A stretch of DNA of 64,000 nt. Source: Shinella granuli (lineage in GTDB: Bacteria; Pseudomonadota; Alphaproteobacteria; Rhizobiales; Rhizobiaceae). The stretch covers positions 186,001 through 250,000 of the forward strand of contig NZ_SLVX01000003.1 in the NCBI RefSeq assembly GCF_004341885.1, given 5' to 3'. Of this stretch, positions 1-13,091 are shown in pieces. The stretch's first letter is position 1; each line of letters opens with the position of its first letter. The notes beneath the pieces were generated by a model that searched no databases, was not told where the DNA came from, and was given only the letters and a program-made list of their open reading frames with translations. The position numbers and the translations under genes were made by a program.

Positions 1-2090
1 CCGGCAACAGCTATGTCGCCCGCTGCTTCCTGCCCGGCGCGGCTGAGGTGACCGCCGAGACGCTCTCGGGTAAGGAGATCGGCGAGCTGACGCAGGTCGA
101 TCCGGCCGGCATCTTCGCCGGCGAGGTCTCCGTCAAGAAACTCCAGCCGATCCGCTACCGCGCCAGAAATGACGGTGGCGAATGGGTGGTGATCGATCCC
201 TATTCCTTCGGCCCGGTGCTCGGCCCGATGGACGACTACTACATCCGCGAGGGTTCGCACCTTCGCCTGTTCGACAAGCTCGGCGCCCATCCGATGACGC
301 TCGACGGCATCGAGGGGTTCCACTTCGCCGTCTGGGCGCCGAATGCCAAGCGGGTCTCCATCGTCGGCAATTTCAACAATTGGGACGGCCGGCTGAATGC
401 GATGCGGCTGCGCCGCGACACCGGCATCTGGGAAATCTTCCTGCCCGGCATCACCATCGGCCATGCCTACAAATACGAGATCGTCGGCATCAACGGCGAG
501 GTCCTGCCGCTGAAGGCCGACCCCTTCGCCCGCCGCTCGGAGCTGCGCCCTAACAACGCCTCCATGACGACAGGGCCGATCGACCAGGCCTGGGAAGACG
601 CGGCGCACCTTGCGCACTGGGCCGCGGCCGACGCCCGCCGCCAGCCTATCTCGATCTACGAGGTGCATGCCGGTTCCTGGCAGAAGAACGATAGCGGCGA
701 CTTCCTCACCTGGGACGAGCTGGCGAGCCGCCTGATCCCCTATTGCGTCGACATGGGCTTCACCCATATCGAGTTCCTGCCGATCACCGAATTCCCCTTC
801 GATCCGTCCTGGGGCTATCAGACGACCGGCCTCTATTCGCCGACCGCCCGCTTCGGCGAGCCGGAAGGTTTTGCCCGCTTCGTCAACGGCTGCCACAAGG
901 TGGGCATCGGCGTCATCCTCGACTGGGTGCCGGCGCATTTCCCGACCGATGCGCACGGCCTGCGCCAATTCGACGGCACCGCGCTCTATGAGCACGAGGA
1001 CCCGCGGCAGGGCTTTCATCCGGACTGGAACACCGCGATCTACAATTTCGGCCGCGCCGAGGTTCTCTCCTACCTCATCAACAACGCGCTCTACTGGGCG
1101 GAAAAATTCCACCTCGACGGCCTGCGCGTCGATGCGGTCGCCTCGATGCTCTATCTCGACTATTCGCGCAAGCACGGCGAATGGGTACCGAACGAATATG
1201 GCGGCAACGAGAACCTGGAGGCCGTGCGCTTCCTGCAGTCGATGAACAGCCATGTCTATGCCGCCCATCCCGGCATCCTGACCATCGCGGAGGAATCGAC
1301 CTCCTGGCCGAAGGTTTCGGCGCCGGTGCACGACGGCGGCCTCGGCTTCGGCTTCAAGTGGAACATGGGCTTCATGCACGACACGCTGCAGTACCTGTCG
1401 CGCGAGCCGGTGCACCGCAAGTTCCACCACAACGACATGACCTTCGGCCTGCTCTATGCCTTCACGGAGAACTTCGTGCTGCCGCTCAGCCATGACGAGG
1501 TCGTGCACGGCAAGGGCTCGCTGATCGCCAAGATGACGGGCGACGACTGGCAGAAATTCGCGAATCTGCGCGCCTACTACGGCTTCATGTGGGGCTATCC
1601 CGGCAAGAAGCTGCTCTTCATGGGCCAGGAATTCGCGCAATGGCAGGAGTGGAGCGAGGCGCGCGCCCTCGACTGGAACCTGCTCGAATATCCGCTGCAC
1701 GAGGGCATGCGCCGGCTGGTGCGGGATCTCAACGGCACCTACCGCCGCAAGGCAGCGCTGCATGCGCGCGACTGCGAGGGCGACGGCTTCGAATGGCTGA
1801 TCGCCGACGACCGGGAGAACTCCGTCTTCGCCTGGCTGCGCAAGGCGCCGGGCGAGAAGCCGATCGCCGTCGTCACCAACTTCACTCCCGTCTACCGCGA
1901 GAACTACGGGGTCCCGCTGCCGGTGGAGGGCCGCTGGCGGGAAATCCTCAACACCGACGCCGAGATCTACGGCGGCAGCGGCAAGGGCAATGGCGGCGCC
2001 GTGCAGGCCAAGAAAAACGCAAATGGAAGAATAGCAGCCACGATCACCCTGCCGCCCCTGGCGACGCTGATGCTCGAGCTGGACGCATAA
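1..2090 (+). CDS. glgB: 1,4-alpha-glucan branching enzyme GlgB (5' partial)
   Basis: This enzyme makes alpha-1,6 branches in glycogen. The reading frame is open from base 3, so the true start lies left of the window; a GTG at 48 is only an internal codon. About 696 residues are visible against roughly 735 for the family. A carbohydrate-binding N-domain is followed by a GH13 barrel. Counting from codon 48, the conserved regions are DWVPAHF (from D292), GLRVDAV with nucleophile D362, an AEEST segment with the catalytic acid at E415/E416, and LSHDEVVHGK with D483. It is the first visible gene of a tight glycogen operon: glgC begins 24 bases after the stop. In relatives glgP lies upstream, which cannot be checked here. 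Confidence 0.97.
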   Translation, partial: GNSYVARCFLPGAAEVTAETLSGKEIGELTQVDPAGIFAGEVSVKKLQPIRYRARNDGGEWVVIDPYSFGPVLGPMDDYYIREGSHLRLFDKLGAHPMTLDGIEGFHFAVWAPNAKRVSIVGNFNNWDGRLNAMRLRRDTGIWEIFLPGITIGHAYKYEIVGINGEVLPLKADPFARRSELRPNNASMTTGPIDQAWEDAAHLAHWAAADARRQPISIYEVHAGSWQKNDSGDFLTWDELASRLIPYCVDMGFTHIEFLPITEFPFDPSWGYQTTGLYSPTARFGEPEGFARFVNGCHKVGIGVILDWVPAHFPTDAHGLRQFDGTALYEHEDPRQGFHPDWNTAIYNFGRAEVLSYLINNALYWAEKFHLDGLRVDAVASMLYLDYSRKHGEWVPNEYGGNENLEAVRFLQSMNSHVYAAHPGILTIAEESTSWPKVSAPVHDGGLGFGFKWNMGFMHDTLQYLSREPVHRKFHHNDMTFGLLYAFTENFVLPLSHDEVVHGKGSLIAKMTGDDWQKFANLRAYYGFMWGYPGKKLLFMGQEFAQWQEWSEARALDWNLLEYPLHEGMRRLVRDLNGTYRRKAALHARDCEGDGFEWLIADDRENSVFAWLRKAPGEKPIAVVTNFTPVYRENYGVPLPVEGRWREILNTDAEIYGGSGKGNGGAVQAKKNANGRIAATITLPPLATLMLELDA

Positions 2091-2114
2091 GATTTCGACT
2101 GTCGGGAGGACACT

Positions 2115-3377
2115 ATGGAGCAAAAGCGGATTCAACCCCTCGCCCGTGACGCGATGGCCTATGTTCTGGCGGGGGGCCGCGGCAGCCGCCTCAAGGAACT
2201 GACCGACCGGCGCGCCAAGCCCGCCGTCTATTTCGGCGGCAAGGCGCGCATCATCGATTTCGCCCTCTCCAATGCGCTGAATTCCGGCATCCGCCGCATC
2301 GGCGTCGCCACCCAGTACAAGGCCCATTCGCTGATCCGCCACCTGCAGCGCGGCTGGAACTTCTTCCGGCCCGAGCGCAACGAGAGCTTCGACATCCTGC
2401 CCGCCAGCCAGCGCGTCTCCGAAACGCAGTGGTACGAGGGCACCGCCGACGCCGTCTACCAGAACATCGACATCATCGAGGATTACGGCGTCGAATACAT
2501 GGTCATCCTCGCCGGCGACCATATCTACAAGATGGACTACGAGCTGATGCTCCAGCAGCACGTCGATTCCGGCGCGCAGGTCACCATCGGGTGCCTCGAA
2601 GTGCCGCGCATGGAAGCGACCGGCTTCGGCGTCATGCATGTCGACGAGAAGGACCAGATCATCGCCTTCGTGGAAAAGCCGGCCGATCCGCCGGGCATTC
2701 CCGGCAATCCCGACATGGCGCTCGCCTCCATGGGCATCTATGTCTTCCACACCAAGTTCCTGATGGACCTCCTGCGCCGCGATGCCGCCGACCCGACGTC
2801 GAGCCGCGACTTCGGCAAGGACATCATCCCCTACATCGTCGAACACGGCAAAGCCGTCGCCCACCGCTTCACCGCCTCCTGCGTCCGCTCGGATTTCGAG
2901 CGCGAGGCCTACTGGCGCGACGTCGGCACGGTCGATGCCTACTGGCAGGCGAACATCGACCTCACCGACATCACTCCGGAACTCGACATCTACGACGGCT
3001 CCTGGCCGATCTGGACCTTCGCCGAGATCAAGCCGCCGGCAAAGTTCGTGCATGACGACGAGAACCGCCGCGGCTCGGCGATCTCCTCGCTCGTCTCGGG
3101 CGATTGCATCATCTCCGGCTCGACGCTGCACCGCAGCCTGCTCTTCACCGGCGTGCGCGCCAATTCCTATTCCCGCCTCGAAGGCGCCGTCGTGCTGCCC
3201 AACGTCATGATCGGCCGCCATGCCAACCTCAGGAACGTCGTCATCGACCGGGGCGTCGTCATTCCGGAAGGCCTCGTCGTCGGCGAGGATCCGGTGCTCG
3301 ACGCCAAGCGCTTCCGCCGGTCGGAAGGCGGCATCTGCCTCATCACCCAACCCATGATCGACAAGCTGGAGCTCTAG
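2115..3377 (+). CDS. glgC: Glucose-1-phosphate adenylyltransferase GlgC
   Basis: GlgC makes ADP-glucose from ATP and glucose-1-phosphate, the committed and allosterically controlled step of bacterial glycogen synthesis. The 420-residue length is typical. The nucleotidyltransferase signature [11 protein letters not shown] lies at residues 20-30, followed by [20 protein letters not shown]. The C-terminal part has the left-handed helix pattern with SRLEGAVV and VMIGRHANL. The ATG at 2115 follows a GGGAGGA ribosome site at about 2103. It sits between glgB and glgA, 8 bases from the latter, so the genes are probably co-transcribed. Confidence 0.97.
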   Translation: MEQKRIQPLARDAMAYVLAGGRGSRLKELTDRRAKPAVYFGGKARIIDFALSNALNSGIRRIGVATQYKAHSLIRHLQRGWNFFRPERNESFDILPASQRVSETQWYEGTADAVYQNIDIIEDYGVEYMVILAGDHIYKMDYELMLQQHVDSGAQVTIGCLEVPRMEATGFGVMHVDEKDQIIAFVEKPADPPGIPGNPDMALASMGIYVFHTKFLMDLLRRDAADPTSSRDFGKDIIPYIVEHGKAVAHRFTASCVRSDFEREAYWRDVGTVDAYWQANIDLTDITPELDIYDGSWPIWTFAEIKPPAKFVHDDENRRGSAISSLVSGDCIISGSTLHRSLLFTGVRANSYSRLEGAVVLPNVMIGRHANLRNVVIDRGVVIPEGLVVGEDPVLDAKRFRRSEGGICLITQPMIDKLEL

Positions 3378-3385
3378 TCGTCCTC

Positions 3386-6461
<3,076 letters not shown>

Positions 6462-6462
6462 G

Positions 6463-8436
6463 ATGGCGATGACCGCCCCCTCCTTCGCGCCGGGCGCCAC
6501 GCTCTCCGGGGACGGGGTGGAGTTCGCGGTCTATTCGCACGACGCCGCCCGCGTCGAGCTTTGCCTGTTCGACAAGGACGGCGACAGGGAACTTGCCCGC
6601 CTCGCCATGGGACGGGACGAAAACGGCTTCCACCGCGTCTTCGTCGAAGGCGCGACCGCCGGCACGCGCTACGGCTTTCGCGCCGACGGCGTCTATTCCC
6701 CCGACCACGGCCTTTGGTTCGACCCGGCGAAACTGCTCGTCGACCCCTATGCGAAGGAGATCGACCGCCGCTTCGTGCATGACGGCCGGCTCACCCGCTG
6801 CGGCGTCGAGACAGCGGAGATCGTGCCGAAGGCCATCGTCACGCGCGACCGGCCGGTCAGCCTGAAACCGCCGCTCTTCCGCCCCGGTGGCTTCGTCTAC
6901 GAGGTGGCGGTGCGCAGCTTCACCATGCTGCATCCCGAGGTGCCGGAGAGAATGCGCGGCACGGTGGCGGCACTCGCCCATCCCGCCGTGCTCGCCCATC
7001 TCAAGCGGCTCGGCGTCGACGCCGTCGAGCTGATGCCGATCACAGCCTGGATCGACGAGCGCCACCTGCCGCCGCTCGGCCTTTCCAACAGCTGGGGCTA
7101 CAACCCGATCGCCCTGATGGCGCTCGACCCGTGCCTCGTGCCCGGCGGCATGCGGGAGCTCGCCGACACCGTCGCGGCACTGCGGGCAGAAAACATCGGT
7201 GTCATCCTCGACCTCGTCTTCAACCATTCCGGCGAGAGCGACCGCCACGGCACGACGCTCTCCATGCGCGGCCTCGACAATCTCACCTATTACCGCCATG
7301 TAGAGGGCCGCCCCGGCGAATTGATCAACGACACCGGCTGCGGCAACACCATTGCCGGAGAACACCCGGTCGTGCGCCAGCTCGTGCTCGACAGCCTGCG
7401 CCATTTCGTGCGCCATGCCGGCGTCGATGGTTTCCGCTTCGACCTCGCGACGATCCTCGGCCGCGAGGCGGACGGCTTTTCCGCCCATGCCGCGCTGCTC
7501 TCCGAAATCTGCGCCGACCCGCTGCTGAAGGACCGCGTGCTGATCGCCGAACCCTGGGATATCGGCCCCGACGGCTACCAGCTCGGCAATTTCCCGGCGC
7601 CGTTCCTCGAATGGAACGACCGCTACCGCGACGATACCCGCATGTTCTGGCGCGGCGACGGCCACCGGCTCGGCGCCTTCGTCACCGCCTTCGCCGGCTC
7701 CTCCGACATCTTCACCCGCCACGGCGGGGATCGCACCCGCTCGGTCAATTTCCTCGCCGCCCATGACGGTTTCACGCTGATGGACCTCGTCTCGCACACG
7801 GTGAAGCACAACGGGGCGAATGGCGAGGACAACCGCGACGGCCACAACGAGAACCATTCCTGGAACAACGGCGCCGAGGGCGAGACGACGGATGGTGCCG
7901 TCCTCTCCGCCCGCCGGGCGGATGTGAAGGCGCTGCTCTCCAGCCTCTTCCTCTCCCGCGGCACCGTCATGCTGACGGCGGGTGACGAGGGCGGGCGCAG
8001 CCAGCAGGGCAACAACAATGCCTATTGCCAGGACAATGCCATTACCTGGCTGCATTGGGACAGGCTGGACGAAGGCCTGATCGAACACACCGCCATGCTC
8101 TCGGCGATCCGCAAACGCTTCCCTGCCCTCATCGAAACGACCTTCTGGAGCGGCGCCGGCGATGTCGAATGGCGAACGCTGTCAGGCACCCCGATGACGG
8201 TCGGCGACTGGGAAGCGCCGTTCGCCGGAACCCTGCTTGTCCTTCTCAAGACACCTGATCTACAACAGCAGCGGATCGTCCACCTCGCGATCGCCATCAA
8301 CCGGACGCATGGTGAGCAGGCGCTCGCCCTGCCGCCGCCGGAGGGACGCGACTGGACGAGCCTGCTTTCCGCCAACCATCCCGCAACCGGCCTCCTCCAT
8401 GCCCGCAGTGTCGAGATTTTTGTCGAAAAGCACTGA
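6463..8436 (+). CDS. glgX: Glycogen debranching enzyme GlgX
   Basis: GlgX hydrolyses alpha-1,6 branches of limit dextrins during glycogen breakdown. The 657-residue protein has an N-terminal CBM48-like domain (about 1-120), a GH13 barrel and a short C-terminal beta domain. The catalytic triad can be placed at D327 (GFRFDLAT), E363 (LIAEPWDIG) and D435 (AAHDGFTL). The first ATG (6463) is one base after the pgm stop; a second ATG two codons later is also possible. Placement at the end of the synthesis operon ties synthesis and degradation to one transcript. Confidence 0.94.
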   Translation: MAMTAPSFAPGATLSGDGVEFAVYSHDAARVELCLFDKDGDRELARLAMGRDENGFHRVFVEGATAGTRYGFRADGVYSPDHGLWFDPAKLLVDPYAKEIDRRFVHDGRLTRCGVETAEIVPKAIVTRDRPVSLKPPLFRPGGFVYEVAVRSFTMLHPEVPERMRGTVAALAHPAVLAHLKRLGVDAVELMPITAWIDERHLPPLGLSNSWGYNPIALMALDPCLVPGGMRELADTVAALRAENIGVILDLVFNHSGESDRHGTTLSMRGLDNLTYYRHVEGRPGELINDTGCGNTIAGEHPVVRQLVLDSLRHFVRHAGVDGFRFDLATILGREADGFSAHAALLSEICADPLLKDRVLIAEPWDIGPDGYQLGNFPAPFLEWNDRYRDDTRMFWRGDGHRLGAFVTAFAGSSDIFTRHGGDRTRSVNFLAAHDGFTLMDLVSHTVKHNGANGEDNRDGHNENHSWNNGAEGETTDGAVLSARRADVKALLSSLFLSRGTVMLTAGDEGGRSQQGNNNAYCQDNAITWLHWDRLDEGLIEHTAMLSAIRKRFPALIETTFWSGAGDVEWRTLSGTPMTVGDWEAPFAGTLLVLLKTPDLQQQRIVHLAIAINRTHGEQALALPPPEGRDWTSLLSANHPATGLLHARSVEIFVEKH

Positions 8437-8540
8437 TCTTCATTGTCCGGACAAAGCGTCTCTCTAAAGCATGTCGCAAATGCGCCGCTGTCTTGCGAGA
8501 ACACCGAATCCAGGCGCGCATCGAGCGGCAGGAAAACCAT

Positions 8541-9029
8541 ATGCCAGAGACCATTCACCTGAAGGACGTCAGTACCCTCGTCGGCACCGAACTCGGCCTG
8601 TCGCGCTGGTTCACGGTCGACCAGACGATGATCGACCGCTTCGCCGAGGCGACGGAAGACCATCAGTTCATCCACACCGACCCCGTGCGCGCCAGCGCGG
8701 AAACGCCGTTCGGCGGCACGATCGCGCACGGCTTTTTGACGCTCTCGCTGCTCTCGGCGATGAACTATGACTGCGTGCCGCGCATCGCCGAACAGACGAT
8801 GGGCATCAACTACGGCTTTGAAAAAGTCCGCTTCATGACGCCGGTGAAGAGCGGTGCCCGCGTGCGCGGCCGCTTCATGCTCGCCGAGGCTCGCTTCCGC
8901 GGCGCCGGCATGGTGACCATCCGCTATGACGTGACCGTGGAGATCGAGGACGAGCGCAAGCCGGCGCTGACGGCCGACTGGATCACCATCATCCAGTTCG
9001 ACCCGAAGGATCGCCCGGAGGACGCATGA
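8541..9029 (+). CDS. MaoC-like (NodN-type) dehydratase
   Basis: This is a hot-dog-fold protein of the MaoC/NodN family, which hydrates or dehydrates acyl-CoA enoyl thioesters. The 162-residue protein carries the (R)-hydratase signature with D40 and H45 in EDHQFIHTDP, and the GGTIAHGFLTLSLL helix. The ATG at 8541 has an AGGAAAA sequence in front; a start 48 bases upstream is possible but lacks a good ribosome site. The stop overlaps the next gene start in an ATGA arrangement, so translation of the two is probably coupled. The substrate is not evident. Rhizobial NodN was named from nodulation loci, but most genomes have such a housekeeping copy. Confidence 0.86.
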   Translation: MPETIHLKDVSTLVGTELGLSRWFTVDQTMIDRFAEATEDHQFIHTDPVRASAETPFGGTIAHGFLTLSLLSAMNYDCVPRIAEQTMGINYGFEKVRFMTPVKSGARVRGRFMLAEARFRGAGMVTIRYDVTVEIEDERKPALTADWITIIQFDPKDRPEDA

Positions 9030-9550
9030 AGATCCGGCCGGCCACGTCGGGGGACTTTCCGATCCTCGGTGCCTGCGACTTCTCCTTCCTCGTCACCCGT
9101 GAGGCCGTTCCACCCTTCGAAGGCGACTGGCTGGCGCATGCCCGACCGGTGGAGCCCTACGCCAAGAGCTACGGCTTCGATCCCGATGAACTCGGCGCCC
9201 ACGCGGGCGATGGCGACAAGGCGCTCTTCGTCGTCCTCGGAGATGAGGCGCCGGTCGGTTACATCGCGCTTTCGGCGGGGTGGAACAATTTCGCCTTCGT
9301 CGACGATATCGCAGTCGACATGGAATGGCGCGGCACGGGCGCGGCGCAACGGTTGATGCAGCACGCCTGCCATTGGACGAAGGAAAAGGGCCTGCCCGGC
9401 ATCCGCCTCGAAACCCAGACGAACAATATTGCAGCCTGCCGGTTCTACCTGCGCCAGGGTTTTGCGCTCGGCGGCCATGACCGGCACCTATATGAAGGGC
9501 TGTCCCCCGGCACGCGGGAGACAGCCCTGTTCTTCTATCGCTTCCTTTGA
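9026..9550 (+). CDS. GNAT N-acetyltransferase, streptothricin-acetyltransferase-like
   Basis: This 174-residue protein is a single GNAT acetyltransferase domain that would move acetyl from acetyl-CoA to an amine. The acetyl-CoA loop is the DMEWRGTGAAQRLM segment, preceded by the strand FVDDIAVD; LETQTNNIAACRFYLRQGF follows. The run of VGYIALSAGWNNFAFVDDIAV and GLPGIRLETQTNN is the pattern seen in streptothricin acetyltransferases, so an aminoglycoside-like or peptide-amine substrate is possible; this is inferred from memory of the family. It overlaps the MaoC gene by four bases and is convergent with soxG, only six bases apart. Confidence 0.82.
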   Translation: MKIRPATSGDFPILGACDFSFLVTREAVPPFEGDWLAHARPVEPYAKSYGFDPDELGAHAGDGDKALFVVLGDEAPVGYIALSAGWNNFAFVDDIAVDMEWRGTGAAQRLMQHACHWTKEKGLPGIRLETQTNNIAACRFYLRQGFALGGHDRHLYEGLSPGTRETALFFYRFL

Positions 9551-9556
9551 CTGCGA

Positions 9557-10105
9557 TCAGAGCCCGGCGTCTTCCGCGCCTTCCGCCAGAAGGCCGAAGG
9601 CATAGGGCGAAAACGAGCGCCAGCATTCCACACGGTAGTCCTCTTCGCCGGAGCGGAAGAGCACGATCTCGATCTTGCCGAGCACGGTGCGCGCCGCGGC
9701 GCCGACCGGGAAGATCGTGTTGCCGAGATCGAGCGGGCAGGCGCTGGCGATCGCCCCGGCCGCATCCGGGCCGGAAACCAGGATCGCCGTGTTGCGGTGG
9801 GAGACATCCGTCGCCGAATGCAGTGCGGAAACACCGGATGCGATGCCCATCAGGTCCGTGCCGTTCTCGTCGATCAGCAGCCACTCGTCCGGGCCGAGCC
9901 AGAGCGCGTGACGGCCGCTGACGGAGGCCGAAGTCTTGGGCCGTCGCGGCAGTTCGAGGCCGAAGGCCAGCGAGAGCGTGCCGATGGCATCCTCGCCGGC
10001 ACGCAGCGAGAGACGGGTCGCGGCAGCGGCGGGCGTGACGCGCGCGCCGGCGGAGCCGCCATGGCGGCCAGCAAGCGGCGCCTTGCGAAGAGCTTGATCA
10101 GCCAT
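9557..10105 (-). CDS. soxG: Sarcosine oxidase gamma subunit SoxG
   Basis: SoxG is the structural gamma subunit of heterotetrameric sarcosine oxidase, which demethylates N-methylglycine to glycine, H2O2 and a tetrahydrofolate-bound one-carbon unit. The 182-residue length is usual. SGRHALWLGPDEWLLI, the SHRNTAILVSGPDAAG stretch and the C-terminal ECWRSFSPYAFGLL are characteristic. It is the last gene of the minus-strand sox operon; its ATG lies eight bases inside the end of soxA, indicating coupling. Confidence 0.92.
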   Translation of the reverse strand: MADQALRKAPLAGRHGGSAGARVTPAAAATRLSLRAGEDAIGTLSLAFGLELPRRPKTSASVSGRHALWLGPDEWLLIDENGTDLMGIASGVSALHSATDVSHRNTAILVSGPDAAGAIASACPLDLGNTIFPVGAAARTVLGKIEIVLFRSGEEDYRVECWRSFSPYAFGLLAEGAEDAGL

Positions 10106-13091
10106 TGAGGCGTCCTCCTTCCTTGTCGATGAAGACCATGTCGCTGACCTCGACCGCGATGGTGCGGTCGGGCATCGGCACGTAGAGCGTCTGGCCCATG
10201 CGCGCCTGGCCGCCGGCGACGAGCGCCATGGCGATGGAGCGGCCGCAGTTTTCCGACCAGTAGGACGAAGTCACGTGGCCGAGCATCTTCATCGGCTTCG
10301 GCTCGTTCGGATCGGCGACGATCTGCGCGCCCTCCTCCAGAACCACTTTCGGGTCCTTGGTCAGAAGGCCGACGAGCTGCTTGCGGCCTTCCTTGACGAG
10401 GTCCGGTCGCTTCAGGCCGCGGATGCCGACGAAATCCGCCTTCTTCTTGGAGACGGCCCAGCTCAGGCTCGCATCATGCGGCGTGACCGTGCCGTCCGTG
10501 TCCTGGCCGACGATGATGTAGCCCTTCTCGGCGCGCAGGACGTGCATGGTCTCCGTGCCGTAGGCGCAGGCGCCGAGCGGTTCGGCGCGCGCCCAGATGG
10601 CTTGCCAGACGGCTTCGCCGTAATCGGCGGGGACGTTGACCTCGTAACCCGCTTCGCCGGTGAAGGACATGCGGAACAGCCGGGTCGGCACGCCGCAAAT
10701 CTTGCCCTCGCGCACGCTCATATGCGGGAAGGCCTCGTTGGAGATGTCGATGCCCTCGACGAGCGGTTCGAGGATTTCACGCGCCTTCGGCCCCTGCACG
10801 GCGATGACCGCCCACTGTTCGGTGGTGGAGGTCAGCCAGACCTTCAGGTGCGGGAATTCCGTCTGGAGATAGTCTTCCATGTGGTGCATGACGCGCGGCG
10901 CGCCGCCCGTCGTGGTGGTGACGTGGAAACGATCTTCCGCCAGACGCCCGACGACACCGTCGTCATAGACGAAACCGTCCTCGCGCAGCATGATGCCGTA
11001 GCGGCAGCGGCCGGGCTTCAGCGTATCCCAGGCGTTTGTGTACATGAGGTTGAGGAACTCGGCGGCATCCGGGCCGACGACCTCGATCTTGCCGAGCGTC
11101 GAGGCGTCGAACAGGCCGGCAACATTGCGCACCGTGCGGCACTCGCGGTTGACCGCGTCGTGCATCGTCTCGCCGGAGCGCGGATAGTACCAGGCGCGCT
11201 TCCAGTTGCCGACATCCTCGAAGACCGCGCCATGCGCCTCTTCCCAGGCATGCATCGGCGTCTTGCGCGCCGGATCGAAGAGCTCGCCGCGCGAATGGCT
11301 GATCAGCGCACCGAAGGTGACGGGCGTGTAGGGCGCGCGGAAGGTCGTGAGGCCGATCTTCGGGATCTCGCGGTTCAGCACTTCCGATGCGATGGCAAGG
11401 CCGTGGATGTTGGACAGCTTGCCCTGGTCCGTCGCCATGCCGTTGGTTGTGAAGCGCTTGATGTGCTCGATCGAATGCATGCCCTCGCGCACGGCAAGGC
11501 GGATGTCCTTGGCGCAGACGTCGTTCTGGAAGTCGACGAAGGCCTTGACGGTGGTGTCGATCCCGGCCCCCTCGCCGGTGCCTGCCATGCCGCCGGTCCA
11601 TTCGAAGGCGTTTTCGCCGCGAAGCTCGACCTTGCCGCCGCCCTCATTGCCGGTGGCGCGGGCCATCAGCTCGCCGGCGGCGAGCGATTCCTCGATCGTC
11701 GCCTGCAGGCCGTCCGTGCCGTTGCACGAGCCGACCGAGAGGCAATCCTGCGCATAGGTGCCCGGTAGGAAGCGGCCGGAAGCGGCGTCATAGGCGACCT
11801 TGCCGCGCGACTGCGAGAAGAGATGCACGGAGGGCGTCCAGCCGGCGGACATCAGGAGCGCATCGACCGGAATGGCGCGGGCCGAGCCGCCACCGTTGCG
11901 GACGACCGACATGGAGGAGACGCGGAGCTTGCCCTTGGTATCGACGACCGAATGGCCCGTCAGCACTTCGATGCCGAGCTTGCGAGCCTCGGCGAGAACG
12001 GCCTCGCCGGGCTTCTCGCGGTTGTCGACGATGGCGGCGATGGTGACGCCGGCGCGCTTCAGGTCGAAGGCGGCCTCATAGGCCGAATCGTTCGCCGTGT
12101 AGACACCGACCTTGCGGCCGACGGCAACGCCGAAATGGTTGAGATAGGTGCGCGCCGCAGACGCCAGCATGATGCCCGGCCGGTCGTTGTTGGCGAACAC
12201 CATGTGGCGCTCGATCGAGCCGGTGGCGAGGATGACGCGCTTGGCGCGGACCTGCCACAGACGCTCGCGCGGCAGCGTCTTGTCCGGACGCGCGAGGTGA
12301 TCGGTGACGCGCTCGACGAGGCCGACGAAATTGTGGTTGTAGTAGCCGAAGGCCGTGGTGCGGGTGAGGATGGTGACGTTCTCCATCGCCTCCAGCCTGG
12401 CGGCCGTCGCCTGCGCCCAGTCGTAGCCGTTCTGGCCATCGATCTTCACCGACGTGTCGAAATGCAGGGCGCCGCCCACTTCCGGCTGCTCGTCGCAGAG
12501 GATGACGCGGGCACCGGCCTCAGCGGCCGCAAGCGCCGCCGAGAGACCAGCCACACCGGCGCCGGCGATGAGCACGTCGCAATGGGCGTAGCGGTTGGCA
12601 TAGTGATCCGGATCCTCTTCCGTCGGCGCGACGCCGAGGCCGGCGGCACGGCGGATGAAGGGCTCGTAGACCTTTTCCCAGGCCGCCTTCGGCCACATGA
12701 AGGTCTTGTAGTAGAAGCCGGCGGCGAAGAAGGGCGAGAGCAGGTTGTTCACACCGCCGACATCGAAGGCAAGCGACGGCCAGCGGTTCTGCGAGGAGAC
12801 CTTCATGCCGTCGAAGACTTCCTGCACCGGCGCGCGCACGTTCGGCTGGCGGCGCGCGGCGTCGCGGGACACATCGATCAGCGCGTTCGGCTCTTCCGGA
12901 CCGGCCGAGAGGATGCCGCGCGGGCGATGATACTTGAACGAGCGGCCGACGAGGTGCACGCCGTTGGCGAGCAGCGCGGAGGCGACGGTGTCGCCTTCCA
13001 GCGCGTCGAAGGTCTTTCCGTCGAAGGTGAAACGCGCCGTCCTGGCGGGGGTCAGGCGGCCCTGACCGGCAATGCGATTGGCGCCGCTCAT
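10098..13091 (-). CDS. soxA: Sarcosine oxidase alpha subunit SoxA
   Basis: This is the large subunit of heterotetrameric sarcosine oxidase, with 997 residues, the usual size. The N-terminal 20-110 region has the ferredoxin-like fold seen in the family (FDGKTFDALEGDTVASALL, HRPRGILSAG). A dinucleotide-binding GAGVAG lies at about 177-182 in a Rossmann domain. The C-terminal 380 residues resemble GcvT aminomethyltransferase and would bind tetrahydrofolate and receive the methylene group. The ATG overlaps the soxD stop (ATGA) and the stop overlaps soxG. Confidence 0.95.
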   Translation of the reverse strand: MSGANRIAGQGRLTPARTARFTFDGKTFDALEGDTVASALLANGVHLVGRSFKYHRPRGILSAGPEEPNALIDVSRDAARRQPNVRAPVQEVFDGMKVSSQNRWPSLAFDVGGVNNLLSPFFAAGFYYKTFMWPKAAWEKVYEPFIRRAAGLGVAPTEEDPDHYANRYAHCDVLIAGAGVAGLSAALAAAEAGARVILCDEQPEVGGALHFDTSVKIDGQNGYDWAQATAARLEAMENVTILTRTTAFGYYNHNFVGLVERVTDHLARPDKTLPRERLWQVRAKRVILATGSIERHMVFANNDRPGIMLASAARTYLNHFGVAVGRKVGVYTANDSAYEAAFDLKRAGVTIAAIVDNREKPGEAVLAEARKLGIEVLTGHSVVDTKGKLRVSSMSVVRNGGGSARAIPVDALLMSAGWTPSVHLFSQSRGKVAYDAASGRFLPGTYAQDCLSVGSCNGTDGLQATIEESLAAGELMARATGNEGGGKVELRGENAFEWTGGMAGTGEGAGIDTTVKAFVDFQNDVCAKDIRLAVREGMHSIEHIKRFTTNGMATDQGKLSNIHGLAIASEVLNREIPKIGLTTFRAPYTPVTFGALISHSRGELFDPARKTPMHAWEEAHGAVFEDVGNWKRAWYYPRSGETMHDAVNRECRTVRNVAGLFDASTLGKIEVVGPDAAEFLNLMYTNAWDTLKPGRCRYGIMLREDGFVYDDGVVGRLAEDRFHVTTTTGGAPRVMHHMEDYLQTEFPHLKVWLTSTTEQWAVIAVQGPKAREILEPLVEGIDISNEAFPHMSVREGKICGVPTRLFRMSFTGEAGYEVNVPADYGEAVWQAIWARAEPLGACAYGTETMHVLRAEKGYIIVGQDTDGTVTPHDASLSWAVSKKKADFVGIRGLKRPDLVKEGRKQLVGLLTKDPKVVLEEGAQIVADPNEPKPMKMLGHVTSSYWSENCGRSIAMALVAGGQARMGQTLYVPMPDRTIAVEVSDMVFIDKEGGRLNG

